Source: Streptomyces celluloflavus (GTDB lineage: Bacteria > Actinomycetota > Actinomycetes > Streptomycetales > Streptomycetaceae). Taken from it: a stretch of DNA of 64,000 nucleotides. Shown here in pieces: positions 8,843 through 18,075 of this stretch (within the stretch, counting starts at the first letter, position 1; the number at the start of each line of letters is the position of its first letter). Location of the stretch: NCBI GenBank assembly GCA_000720995.1, contig JOEL01000016.1:1-64000 (forward strand), written 5' to 3'. Below the pieces are notes generated by a model. It was not told the origin of the DNA. It was given only the letters and a program-made list of their open reading frames with translations, and ran no database searches. Made by a program: the position numbers and the translations under genes.

Positions 8843-10744
8843 TCACACACCTGCCGTGGCGGTGGCCCGCCGGGCATCCAGCAGCGCGGCGAGGCCGCGC
8901 AGATCGGGCTGGCGGAGCAGCTCCGGCGCCCGCAGCCGCACCCCGCAGCTCTCCTCCAGGGCCGCGAGCAGCCGGGCCGCGGCGAGCGAGGTGCCGCCGG
9001 CGTCCCGGAAGGAGCCGTCCAGGCCGATCGCCGTGCCGCCGCCCAGCACCTCCCCGCAGACCTTCAGCACCAGCTGCTCCGTGGCGGACCGGGGACCCTC
9101 GCCCCGGGCGGGCGCGGGCGCCGCGTCCGGCGCGTCGGCGGCCAGCAGCGCGGCCCGGTCGACCTTGCCGTTGGTATCCAGCGGGAAGTCCGTCACCTGC
9201 CGGACGACGGCCGGTACCGCCTGGGCGGGCAGCCAGTCGCGCACACCGCGCACCAGCTCCGCGGTGGCGGGCGGCTCCTGTCCCGGGTGCGGCTGCACGA
9301 AGGCGATCAGCTCGACGACTCCCTCGCCGGTGGTGCGGGCGGCGACCACGGCCCGCCGTATCCGCGGGTCGTGCTCGAACGCGGCCTCGACCTCGGCCGG
9401 TTCGATCCGCACCCCGCTCACCTTGACCTGGTCGTCCATCCGGCCGAGGAACTCCAGCACTCCGTCGGCCCGCATCCGCACCCGGTCCCCGGTGCGGTAG
9501 ACCCGGTCGATACCGGTGCCGCCCTCGGCATCGGGGCCGGTCAGACCGGGCGGCGGGGCCACGAACCGCCGGGCCGTCAGCTCCCGGTCCAGATACCCCA
9601 GCGACAGCCCCGCACCGCCGATGCGCAGCTCGCCGGGTGTGCCGCGCGGGACGATCCGCCCCTCGTCGTCGGTGACGCAGACGGCCACCCCGGCCACCGG
9701 CGAGCCGATCGGCGGGGGAGTACCGGTGTCCTCGCGCCCGGCGTCGAGGGCGTGCATGGTGCTCATCACGGTGGCTTCGGCGGGCCCGTACGCGTTGTGC
9801 ACCCGCGCGGTGACCTCCGGCGCGGGCCAGGTGCGCAGCCGGTCGCCGCCGACCACCAGATGCCGCAGCGCCGGGAGCGCGGGCCAGGGCCGCGCGAAGA
9901 CCGACTCGGCGAGCGGGGTCGGCAGGACGGCGACCGTCACGCCCGCGCGCCGCCACCAGTCGGTGAGCGCGTCCGGGTCCCAGCGGACCTCCTCCGGCGG
10001 GACGCTCAGCCCGGCGCCGGAGGTCAGCGCCGCCCACAGCTCCTTGACGTGCGGGTCGAAGGAGACCCCGACCAGCAGGCTGTGGCGGTCACCGGGACCG
10101 GAGCCGATGCGCTCGGCGTAGCCGCGCAGCATCGAGGCGAGCGAACCGCCGCCGACCGCGACCGCCTTGGGCGTACCGGTCGAACCGGAGGTCAGCACCG
10201 CGTAGAAGGTGCCCTCGGGAACGGCCGGCGGCGCCGCGGCGGCCGGTCCGAACGCGGCGGTCACCTGCCCGGCGGCGTTGGCTCCCGCCGTCGGCAGCGC
10301 CAGCGCCTGCCGCTCCCCGGCCCGGTACGCCGCGGGCAGCAGCCCGGGGTCGCCGATCAGGCAGGGCACGCCGAGCCGCTCCGTCACCGTCGCCAGCCGC
10401 CGCTCACCGGGCGTCGGGCCCAGCGGCAGATAGACGGCGCCCAGCCGGGCCAGGCCGACGGCCACCGCGACCAGCGCGACGGACCGGTCCAGGCACACGC
10501 CGACCAGGTCACCGGGGGCCACCCGGCCGCGCAGCGCGTCGGCGACGTGCTCGGCCTGCTGCGCCAACTCGGCGTAGGTCCAGGACAGTTCGCCGTCCTC
10601 GACGGCCGGCGCGGCGGGGGTCTCGCGGACCCACCGGTCGAAGTGGCCGAGGACGTCCTCGGGGCGGGCGGGCGCGGCGGCCGGGCCGTACGCGATGCTC
10701 GGCGCGGGCAGCGATCCGCCCGGCGCTGTCGATGTGGTGCTCAT
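8843..10744 (-). CDS. NRPS A-T didomain, unusual specificity code
   Basis: 633 residues from ATG 10744, which has AGAGGAAC upstream. An earlier ATG at 10810 overlaps the dehydrogenase stop and would add 22 residues; it lacks a good ribosome site. Adenylation motifs: A3 LTSGSTGTPKAV, A5 NAYGPAEAT, A7 YRTGDR, A10 TNGKVDR. Carrier Ser586 sits in A-G-G-T-S-L, where the usual GGHSL histidine is threonine. Hand-aligned pocket: D-P-K-V-V-G-A-V-M-K, from an odd F-D-P-H-V-K-E-L-W segment; it matches no code recalled, so the substrate is unassigned. It lies directly downstream of the dehydrogenase gene, which may act on the residue this protein carries (an analogy with prolyl-carrier oxidation). Confidence 0.88.
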   Translation of the reverse strand: MSTTSTAPGGSLPAPSIAYGPAAAPARPEDVLGHFDRWVRETPAAPAVEDGELSWTYAELAQQAEHVADALRGRVAPGDLVGVCLDRSVALVAVAVGLARLGAVYLPLGPTPGERRLATVTERLGVPCLIGDPGLLPAAYRAGERQALALPTAGANAAGQVTAAFGPAAAAPPAVPEGTFYAVLTSGSTGTPKAVAVGGGSLASMLRGYAERIGSGPGDRHSLLVGVSFDPHVKELWAALTSGAGLSVPPEEVRWDPDALTDWWRRAGVTVAVLPTPLAESVFARPWPALPALRHLVVGGDRLRTWPAPEVTARVHNAYGPAEATVMSTMHALDAGREDTGTPPPIGSPVAGVAVCVTDDEGRIVPRGTPGELRIGGAGLSLGYLDRELTARRFVAPPPGLTGPDAEGGTGIDRVYRTGDRVRMRADGVLEFLGRMDDQVKVSGVRIEPAEVEAAFEHDPRIRRAVVAARTTGEGVVELIAFVQPHPGQEPPATAELVRGVRDWLPAQAVPAVVRQVTDFPLDTNGKVDRAALLAADAPDAAPAPARGEGPRSATEQLVLKVCGEVLGGGTAIGLDGSFRDAGGTSLAAARLLAALEESCGVRLRAPELLRQPDLRGLAALLDARRATATAGV

Positions 10745-10806
10745 GGTTCCTCTGTTCACGGAAGGCGCCGGGGGTGCGGCAGGGGACGGGACGGGGCGGG
10801 GCGTGC

Positions 10807-12009
10807 TCATCCCAGCCCCATGGCGCGCGCGATGATCACTTTCTGGATCTCCGAGGTGCCCTCGATGATCGTCATCATCCGGACGTACCGGTACAGGAAC
10901 TCCAGCGGATGGCCCCGCACCCAGCCGGTCGCACCGTGCACGTGCAGCGCCCGGTCCACGACGCGGACCGCGGTCTCCGAGGAGGTCAGCTTGGCCAGCG
11001 CGGCGTTCTCCGGGGCCTCGGTGCCCGCGTCGACCAGCCGCGCGCAGGCGAGCGTCAGCAGCTTCGCCGCCTCGACCTCCGCACGGCTGGTGACCAGGTG
11101 CTCCTGCACATGCTGGTAGGCGCCGATGCGCTCGCCGAACGCCCGGCGCTCCCGGGCGTACTCGATGCCCTGGGCCAGCGCGTACTCGGCGATCCCGTTG
11201 CACATCGCGGCCACGACGAGACGCCCCCGGGAGAGGCTGTCGATGCCGTTGCCCATCGCGGCGCCGACCCCGTCCGCACCGCCGATCACGGCGTCCGCGG
11301 CCACCCGCGCACCGTCCAGCAGCAGTTCGAAGAGCGGCTCGCCCGACATCCCGTCATAGCGCTGGCCGATCCGCAGCCCGGGGTTGTCCGCGTCGACGAC
11401 GAACGCCGTCGCCGCGCCCTCGACGGAGGCGATGACGATCGCGAAGTCGGCGCGGTCGGCGTTGCTGACGAAGGTCTTGCGGCCGTTGAGGACCCACCCG
11501 CCGCTCGCCTCGTCCCGCACGGCGGTGGTGGTGAGGTGGAACGCGTCCGACCCGGCGTGCGGTTCGGTGAGCGCCAGACAGCGCACCGCCTCACCGCGCA
11601 CCAGCGGCACCAGATACGCCGCTATCTGCTCCGGTGTGCCGTGCCGCAGCAGCGGGCTGGGGCCGTCGGAGCCGGCCAGCGCGTACGGCGCGAGCGGGCA
11701 GCCGCTGCGCCCCGCGGCGTGGTGCAGCTGCACCACCGCGCTGAACGGCATACCGGAGCCGCCCAGCTCCTCGGGGTAGTCACCGGCGTAGAAGCCCAGC
11801 TGCGCCGAGCGGGTGCGGACGTAGTCGCGCAGCTCGGTGGGGGGCATATCGACGGTCTCCGGGAGCTCGGCCGCCAGCGGCACCAGCTCCTTGCGGAGGA
11901 ACGACTCGAAGGCGTCGACCAGTTCGCGGTGGTCGGCCTCCAGGACCGACGACGGCGAGGAACCGGAGGACGTACGCGACGTACCGGTCGTGGCGAGAGG
12001 GGTGCTCAT
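10807..12009 (-). CDS. Acyl-CoA dehydrogenase-like flavoenzyme of the NRPS cluster
   Basis: 400 residues, starting with an ATGA overlap to the C-A-T gene (12006-12009). Family hallmarks: FAD/substrate-binding CLALTEPHAGSDA, the WVLNGRKTFVSNAD segment, the helix YARERRAFGERIGAYQHVQEH, and the C-terminal IIEGTSEIQKVIIARAMG containing the position of the catalytic glutamate. Being translationally coupled inside an NRPS operon, it most likely oxidises a carrier-bound aminoacyl or acyl group, as in prolyl-carrier dehydrogenases, to give a dehydro-amino acid. It could instead make a fatty-acid starter, but no fatty acyl-AMP ligase is present. The first 25 residues are Ser/Thr-rich linker. Confidence 0.9.
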   Translation of the reverse strand: MSTPLATTGTSRTSSGSSPSSVLEADHRELVDAFESFLRKELVPLAAELPETVDMPPTELRDYVRTRSAQLGFYAGDYPEELGGSGMPFSAVVQLHHAAGRSGCPLAPYALAGSDGPSPLLRHGTPEQIAAYLVPLVRGEAVRCLALTEPHAGSDAFHLTTTAVRDEASGGWVLNGRKTFVSNADRADFAIVIASVEGAATAFVVDADNPGLRIGQRYDGMSGEPLFELLLDGARVAADAVIGGADGVGAAMGNGIDSLSRGRLVVAAMCNGIAEYALAQGIEYARERRAFGERIGAYQHVQEHLVTSRAEVEAAKLLTLACARLVDAGTEAPENAALAKLTSSETAVRVVDRALHVHGATGWVRGHPLEFLYRYVRMMTIIEGTSEIQKVIIARAMGLG

Positions 12010-15000
12010 GCGGTGGCCTCCTTGACGGCGCGGGCCTGGTCGGCCAGGACGGGGTTCTGGAACAGCACGCGCAGCGGCGGACGGCTGCCGAGCCGGGGCT
12101 CCAGCCAGGCCGCCAGCTGGGCGGCCAGCAGGGAGTGCCCGCCCACCTGGAAGAAGTGCGAGGACGGTGTGAAGCGGTCGTGGCCGAGCACCTCCCGCCA
12201 GCCCTCGGCGACGAGCGCGACGGCCGGGTCGGTGTTCTCCGCCGCCGCGTCCTGGGCACCGGCCTGCCCGGCCTCCGGAAGGTCGGCCGCGGTCCGGGCC
12301 AGCGCCACCCGGTGCGGTTTGCCGCCCGCCAGGGTCGGCAGCGCGTCCATCCGTACCCAGCGGACCGGGACGAGCGCGGCGGGCAGCCGCCGGGACAGCT
12401 CGGTGTGCAGGGCCAGTTGGTCCGGTTCGGCGGCCGACTCCAGGAAGCCGATCAGCCGCGGTCCGGCGGCCGCCGTGGCGTCGAGGACCACCGCACAGGA
12501 CTGGCCGCCGAGCACGGCGGACGCCGCCGCCTCGATCTCCTCAAGCTCGATGCGGTACCCGCGCAGCTTGATCTGGTGGTCCCGGCGGCCGAGGAAGCAG
12601 ACCCGGCCGGCGGTGTCCCGGTAGCCGACGTCTCCGGTGAGGTAGACCCGCTCGCCCCCGAGGGCGTCCACGGTCACGAACCGGGCGGCGGTGGTCTCCT
12701 TGTCGCCGAGATAGCCCTCGGCCAGCCCGGCGCCCGCGATGGCCAGTTCACCGACCGCGCCCGCGGGCAGCGGCTGCCGCCCCGCGTCCAGCACATGCAC
12801 CCGCGTCCCCGCCAGTTCGGTGCCCAGCGGCACCTCGGCACCGTCCGCCAGCTCCGCGCGGGTCACCTCGTGGACGGTGGTGGTGATCGCCGCCTCCGTC
12901 ACGCCGTACGCGTTCAGCACGGTGGCGTCCGTGGCGTCCAGCAGCGCGCGCAGCGCACCGACCGGCAGCCGCTCACCGCCGAGCACCAGCAGCCGGGGCG
13001 CGAAGCGTCCGTCGGCCAGCGCCTCGCACAACTCCGCCCGTACGGCGAGGAGATAGCTGGTGGGCAGGTTGGCGACGGTGATCCGGCGCGCGGCCAGCAT
13101 CGCGATCAGCTCCGTGGCGGTGGGCACCTCCCGCTGCGGCAGGACCAGGCAGGCACCGGCCAGCAGCGACGGCAGCACCTCCTCCAGCGCGACGTCGAAG
13201 GACGGCTGGGCGAAGAGCAGCACCCGGTCCCGGCCGGTCAGCGCGAACCGCTCGGCGGCCGCCCGCGCGTGCTGGGCCAGCGCCGCCCGGCCGACCACGA
13301 CCGGCTTGGGCAGACCCGTCGAACCCGAGGTGTGGATGATGTACGCCGCGCCCTCGACGGATTCGCAGGCCACCGCGGCGGGGAAGTCCGGCCCGTCCAG
13401 CAGCGCGAGCGGCAGCCCCTCGGCGGGCAGCGCGAGCGCGCTCTCGCGGGTGGCGAGCACCAGCGCCGGAGCGAGCCGGCGCAGCAGCGTCTCCAGGCGC
13501 GTGGCCGGGTCGTTGGGGGAGAGCGGACAGTGCACGGCGCCGATGCGCAGACAGGCGAGCAGGGTGACGAGGGAGTGCGTACCGCGCGGCAGCACGGCGG
13601 CCACCGGCTGCCCCGCCGTCACCCCGGCGGCGCGCAGCCGGTCCGTCAACTCCTGGACCGACCGGTCGAGTTCGCCGTACGAGAGCTGCCGGGCGCCGTC
13701 CACCACGGCCGGCCGCGCCGGGTCCTGCTGAGCCAGGGAGTCCAGGACGGCGGCCGTGCCGCCCTCCGCGGCGGAGTCGGTCGCCACCGTCTCGGCACCG
13801 CTGTCCTGGGAGCCTGCGCCCAGGGCGGCGAGCGGCGCGTCCGGCGTGTCCAGATAGGCGCGGAGCACCGCCAGGAAACGCCGCGACAGCAGCCGGACGG
13901 TCTCCTCGGTGAACAGGTCCCGGTCGTAGTCCCACACCAGGGTCATCCCCGCGGCGCCCTGCCGCTCCCCGATCACCCGCCGGTCGTCCGGGATCAGCAC
14001 CAGGTCGAGGTCGAAGCGCGTGGTGCCGGTGTTGAAGCCCTCGTGCAGCGACACCTCCAGCTCCGGCACGTCGATCTCCGGCAGCGCCGCGTCGTGGGCG
14101 CTGAACATGACGCTGAACAGCGGGTTGTCCGCACCGCTGGTGTGCAGACCGAGCGCGCGGGTCAGCTCCTGCACCGGCACCTCCTGGTGCGGCAGCGCCC
14201 GGATGAGGGTGTCGGTGACATCGTCGATCGCGGCGCTCGCCCCCGACACCGGGTCCAGCCGCAGTCGCAGCGGGATGGTGTTGACGAACATCCCCACGGT
14301 CTCCTCGAACCCCCGCGGCCGGTTGCCGACCGCCGTACCGACGACCAGATCGGCGCGCCCGCTGTGTCGGCGCAGCACCTCGGAGAACAGCGTGAAGAGG
14401 GTGGAGAACGGGGTGTGCCCCTGGTCGCGGCTGTGCGCCCGCAGCCGTTCGGCGAGGTCGGCGCCGATCGCCTGGCGCAACTGCCCGCCCGCGTGCCGGC
14501 GCTGCGCACCGGGCCGGGCCAGACCGGGCAGCGGCAGGTCGAACGCGGCGTCGCGCAGTTCGGCCTCCCAGTGGGCCAGGCTCGCCCGGCGCTCCCGGCC
14601 GGCGGTGGCCCGGACATGCTCCTCGTACGAGCGGGCCGCGGGCAGCTCGACCGGTTCGCCGAGCCGCTGCGCCCGGTAGGCGGTGAACACGTCGCGCAGC
14701 AGGATCGCGAAGGAGTGCCCGTCGTGGATGAGGTGGTGCTCGACATGCACGATCCGGTGGTGCCGCGCGCCGAGGCGGGCCAGCCGCCAGCGCAGCAGCG
14801 GCGCCTCATAGGTGTCGAGGGGCGTCTCGGCCTCGGTGCGCAGCAGGTCCTGGAAGGCGGCCTCGGGGTCGGCCTCCTGCGAGAGGTCGACGGTGCTCAG
14901 GCGCGGGATACATCGTTCGCGGACCCGCTGCCCGGGTATCTCGCCGGACGCGGCGACGAGTTCGAGCCGCAGGCCGGCGTGGCGGGCGAGCGCGGCCGCC

Positions 15001-15134
15001 AGTCCGGCGCGCAGCGCGTCCTCGTCCAGTGCGCCCCAGAGGTCGAGAGTGGCGGTGAAGTTGTAGGCGCGGCTGCCGGGCAGCATCTGCTCGTGCAGCC
15101 AGACGATTTGCTGCGATGGGGAGAGCTCGAACAT
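12006..15134 (-). CDS. NRPS C-A-T module
   Basis: 1042 residues from ATG 15134, with GAAGGA seven bases upstream; the longer open frame is Pro-rich and rejected. Condensation domain (1-~440) with H133-H134-x3-D138-G139. Adenylation domain (~490-960) with HTSGSTGLPKPV (A3), NAYGVTEAA (A5), YLTGDV (A7), and GGKPHR at A10, which keeps the lysine but departs from the usual GKVDR. Carrier Ser1001 (QVGGHSLL). Hand-read pocket: D-V-E-N-V-G-A-I-T-K; an acidic residue at the third position can hint at a basic substrate, but this code is not recognised. It is the only complete elongation module in the cluster. Confidence 0.9.
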   Translation of the reverse strand: MFELSPSQQIVWLHEQMLPGSRAYNFTATLDLWGALDEDALRAGLAAALARHAGLRLELVAASGEIPGQRVRERCIPRLSTVDLSQEADPEAAFQDLLRTEAETPLDTYEAPLLRWRLARLGARHHRIVHVEHHLIHDGHSFAILLRDVFTAYRAQRLGEPVELPAARSYEEHVRATAGRERRASLAHWEAELRDAAFDLPLPGLARPGAQRRHAGGQLRQAIGADLAERLRAHSRDQGHTPFSTLFTLFSEVLRRHSGRADLVVGTAVGNRPRGFEETVGMFVNTIPLRLRLDPVSGASAAIDDVTDTLIRALPHQEVPVQELTRALGLHTSGADNPLFSVMFSAHDAALPEIDVPELEVSLHEGFNTGTTRFDLDLVLIPDDRRVIGERQGAAGMTLVWDYDRDLFTEETVRLLSRRFLAVLRAYLDTPDAPLAALGAGSQDSGAETVATDSAAEGGTAAVLDSLAQQDPARPAVVDGARQLSYGELDRSVQELTDRLRAAGVTAGQPVAAVLPRGTHSLVTLLACLRIGAVHCPLSPNDPATRLETLLRRLAPALVLATRESALALPAEGLPLALLDGPDFPAAVACESVEGAAYIIHTSGSTGLPKPVVVGRAALAQHARAAAERFALTGRDRVLLFAQPSFDVALEEVLPSLLAGACLVLPQREVPTATELIAMLAARRITVANLPTSYLLAVRAELCEALADGRFAPRLLVLGGERLPVGALRALLDATDATVLNAYGVTEAAITTTVHEVTRAELADGAEVPLGTELAGTRVHVLDAGRQPLPAGAVGELAIAGAGLAEGYLGDKETTAARFVTVDALGGERVYLTGDVGYRDTAGRVCFLGRRDHQIKLRGYRIELEEIEAAASAVLGGQSCAVVLDATAAAGPRLIGFLESAAEPDQLALHTELSRRLPAALVPVRWVRMDALPTLAGGKPHRVALARTAADLPEAGQAGAQDAAAENTDPAVALVAEGWREVLGHDRFTPSSHFFQVGGHSLLAAQLAAWLEPRLGSRPPLRVLFQNPVLADQARAVKEATA

Positions 15135-15237
15135 GGTCCATCCTTCGGTGGTGGATGTGGGGAGCTGCCCGCCTGAGGCCGTCGGTCGGACGGCGGGCGG
15201 CGGGGGGTGCGGGGGAGGGGCGGTGGCCCCGTGGGGG

Positions 15238-16617
15238 TCAGCCGGCCGCCGCGGCGGCATTGAGCCGGTCCCGCAGCAGCCGGGTCAGACCGGCGAAGGC
15301 GTCCTCGGCGCGGGCATCGGACGCGGCGTCCCGGTCCCAGGCCATCCGGACGAGCAGTTCGGTCCCGTACGAGACGGAGACCGCGAACGGCGCCTGGAGC
15401 GGCCGGCCGTCCACATGGATCTCGCGCCCGGCGGCGTCGCCCAGGGCGAGCGGCGGGCGCCGGTGCAGGTCCTCGAAGGTCAGCAGACCGTCCAGCGCAC
15501 CGGACCAGGCGGCACCGGCGGTCCGGGCCGCGCGCACCACCTCGTCGAACGGGGTGTCGGCGTGGTCGAGATCGTCCCACCAGGCGTCGGCCCCGGCACC
15601 GGGGAGCGCCGGGTGGACGACGGTGTTGAGGAAGCAGCCCAGTACGGGCGGTGCGGCGGCGGGCCGACCGCCCCAGGGGTAGCCGAGCAGCGGGACCCGC
15701 TCCATCCCGTAGGGGTCCGTCCCGTGCAGGGCGCGCGCGATGCCGGCGCAGGCGTCGAGCAGTACGGGGAAGACCATGGCCCGGCCGTCGTGCGCTCCGG
15801 CCGGCAGCCGGACCTGGGCGGCGCCCGTCGGCCGCGGCGGCTGCGCGTCGGACGGGGCGGCGCCGGCGTCCTGCGCCGCCGCGCCGTCCGGGCGGGCCGC
15901 GGCCAGCCGCTGCGCCCAGTACGCGAGGGAGCGCGGTGTCGAGGCCCGTTCCTCGGCCGCCAGCTGCTGCTGGACCGCCTCCCGGTACCCGGCCGCCTCC
16001 TCGGCGACGAGCGCGGCCGGGGCGTCGCCGGGGCCGAGCCGGTCGCGGTAGGCGACGCCGAGATCCGCGCTGAGCCGGCCGAGCGACTGCTCGTCGCAGG
16101 CCACATGGTCCAGGGCGAGGGCGAGGAGCTCGGTGGGCTCCCCGGCCGCCGGGTCGTCGGCGAGGAAGCAGCGCAGCGGCGGCCCCTCGGCCGACCAGGC
16201 CGCCAGCGCCCGGCGCAGCGCGTCCGCACCGCTCTCACCGGGGCGCGGCCGCACCCGGCTCACCTGGGCCTCCGGCGCGGCCAGGCGCTGTACGGGCGTG
16301 CCGCGCAGCACCCCCGGCCGGGCGCGCAGCGCGGGGTGGACGGCGGCCAGATATCCGGCGGCGGCCCGTAGCTGGTCCAGGTCGACGGCGGCGCGGGGGA
16401 AGGCGAAGAAGAGCGGGACGACATCGGGCCGGCCGCCGGGGGCCAGCCGCCGGGCGAGCAGGAACCGCCGCTGCGCGCCGGTGACCGGCAGCAGATCGGC
16501 GGGCTCGCCCGCGCCCTCGGCCGCGCGCCGGTAACGGGCGCGGTACTGGGCCGTGATGGAGGGGGCCGCGGGGGCCGTGCGGGTATCGGTGCCGATGCCG
16601 GGGTGGTGGGTGTGCAC
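15238..16617 (-). CDS. Stand-alone condensation-domain-like protein with altered active site
   Basis: 459 residues, GTG start at 16617 with AGAGAGG six bases upstream. The fold signs of an NRPS condensation domain are visible: N-terminal 'LLPVTGAQRRFLLARRL', a mid segment near 160-180, and later motifs including VLGCFLNTVV and LDGLLTFEDLH, the usual C4-C5 region. The core motif reads D170-H171-V-A-C-D175-E176 instead of H-H-x3-D-G: the second histidine and the aspartate survive, the first histidine and glycine do not. It could be a slow or non-condensing C domain, an acyltransferase or cyclising partner, or a structural helper. It sits 103 bases upstream of the C-A-T gene and 84 bases below the exporter. 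Confidence 0.78.
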   Translation of the reverse strand: MHTHHPGIGTDTRTAPAAPSITAQYRARYRRAAEGAGEPADLLPVTGAQRRFLLARRLAPGGRPDVVPLFFAFPRAAVDLDQLRAAAGYLAAVHPALRARPGVLRGTPVQRLAAPEAQVSRVRPRPGESGADALRRALAAWSAEGPPLRCFLADDPAAGEPTELLALALDHVACDEQSLGRLSADLGVAYRDRLGPGDAPAALVAEEAAGYREAVQQQLAAEERASTPRSLAYWAQRLAAARPDGAAAQDAGAAPSDAQPPRPTGAAQVRLPAGAHDGRAMVFPVLLDACAGIARALHGTDPYGMERVPLLGYPWGGRPAAAPPVLGCFLNTVVHPALPGAGADAWWDDLDHADTPFDEVVRAARTAGAAWSGALDGLLTFEDLHRRPPLALGDAAGREIHVDGRPLQAPFAVSVSYGTELLVRMAWDRDAASDARAEDAFAGLTRLLRDRLNAAAAAG

Positions 16618-16701
16618 GATGACCTCTCTCGCGTCGTCGTTGACGCGGGGGTTCCGGCGGACGTTCTCGCGGGGCGCGGAAGCAGCCAGCGGGGTACGGG
16701 A

Positions 16702-18075
16702 TCAGGTGGTGACGGACGGCGGGCGGGCCGATTCGTCCGCGGGGTCGGGGTCCGTCCCGTCCGCGGCGGCGGGGTCGGGCTCGGCAGGGGGAGCGGCGTC
16801 CTGGTCCGGGTCCGGCAGATCACGCATCCGCCGCAGCGGTGAGAGCAGCAGCGGCAGCGGTACGAGGAGGAATCCGGCCGCGCACACCCACACCGCGGCG
16901 CGCGGCCCGGCCGCCCCGGCGATGGCGCCGCCGGCCAGCGCACCGAGCGGCATGGTGCCCCACACCATGAACCGCAGCGTGGCGTTCATCCGGCCCAACA
17001 GCGCGTCCGGGCAGAGGAGTTGACGGAAGCTCACCTGGGCGACGTTGTAGACGACCGCGCCGAAGAAGACCGCGGCGGAGGCGACGGCGAACCAGATGGC
17101 GGCGGCGCCGCGGCCGGCCAGCGGCCACAGCAGCGCGAACGGTCCGGACACCACGGTGGCGAGCCAGATGACCCGGGCCTGTCCCACCATCCGCGCGATC
17201 GGTCCCGCGCACAGTGCCCCGGTCAGGCCGCCGACGGCCGAGGCCGACAGCATCAGGCCCAGCACACCGGGCGGCAGGCCGAGTTCCCGCACCAGGAAGA
17301 CCGTCTGGACGGACACCAGCATCGCGGAGAAGAAGTTCGCCACCCCGGTCGAGACGGCGATCATGCGCAGGAGGGGGTGGCGCAGCACGAAGGCCAGGCC
17401 CTCCTTGATCTGCGCGCCCAGGGATACGCCCGGGACGGCCTCGGGCCGCGGCTCGCGGGTGCGGATCCCGCGCAGGCACACCGCCGATACGAGATAGCTG
17501 ACCGCGTTGGCGACGATGGCGGCCGGGGCGCCGAGGATCTGCACCAGGGCGCCGCCGAGCCCGGGGCCCGCCACCTGCGCGGCCGAACGCGCCGTCTCCA
17601 GCGCCCCGTTGCCGGAGACCAGATGCTCCCGGGGCAGCACCCGCGGCAGATAGCTCTGGTGCGCGACGTCGAAGAAGACGGTCGCGACGCCGGTGACGAG
17701 AGCGACCACATAAAGCTGAATCATCGTCAAAACATCGAAGGCGGCGGCCAGCGGCACACTGCCCATCGCCACCGCCCGGACCAGGTCCGTACGGATCAGC
17801 AGCGGCAGCCGTCGCATCCGGTCGACCCAGGCTCCGGCGGGCAGTCCGATGAGGAGGAACGCGGCGGTCTCGGCGGCGGTGAGCAGTCCGACCTGGAAGG
17901 CGGGGGCGTGCAGTCCGATGACGGCGACCAACGGCAGTGCCACCAGGGTCACTTGGGTGCCGATCTGGCTTACCGCCGCTCCGGACAGCAGCCACCGGAA
18001 ATCGCGGTGTCGTAGGAGACCGCCGCGGGCTGTGGGCCGGCTGGCGGCTGGGGAGGAGGTCACATGGGCAGACAT
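16702..18075 (-). CDS. MFS exporter of the NRPS cluster
   Basis: 457 residues with about 12 hydrophobic segments, for example SGAAVSQIGTQVTLVALPLV near residue 35 and AETAAFLLIGLPAGAWVDRM near 70; the latter holds the conserved loop after TM2 (G-x-W-x-D-R). It resembles enterobactin-exporter-type MFS proteins, which often accompany nonribosomal peptide genes. The C-terminal ~45 residues are acidic, Pro/Asp-rich and cytosolic. No Shine-Dalgarno sequence precedes the ATG, so it may be leaderless or start slightly elsewhere. First gene of the operon and the likely product exporter or self-resistance gene. Confidence 0.85.
   Translation of the reverse strand: MSAHVTSSPAASRPTARGGLLRHRDFRWLLSGAAVSQIGTQVTLVALPLVAVIGLHAPAFQVGLLTAAETAAFLLIGLPAGAWVDRMRRLPLLIRTDLVRAVAMGSVPLAAAFDVLTMIQLYVVALVTGVATVFFDVAHQSYLPRVLPREHLVSGNGALETARSAAQVAGPGLGGALVQILGAPAAIVANAVSYLVSAVCLRGIRTREPRPEAVPGVSLGAQIKEGLAFVLRHPLLRMIAVSTGVANFFSAMLVSVQTVFLVRELGLPPGVLGLMLSASAVGGLTGALCAGPIARMVGQARVIWLATVVSGPFALLWPLAGRGAAAIWFAVASAAVFFGAVVYNVAQVSFRQLLCPDALLGRMNATLRFMVWGTMPLGALAGGAIAGAAGPRAAVWVCAAGFLLVPLPLLLSPLRRMRDLPDPDQDAAPPAEPDPAAADGTDPDPADESARPPSVTT

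Noticed and set aside
12135-15176. 1013-codon plus-strand open frame
   Set aside because: Shadow of the C-A-T gene for the same reasons; no ribosome site.
3965-18075. Pyrrolobenzodiazepine or simple livipeptin/leupeptin-type cluster
   Set aside because: No anthranilate or propylproline genes, and the livipeptin type needs only one C-A-T-R protein; here A-T proteins are separate and the terminal A core is missing.
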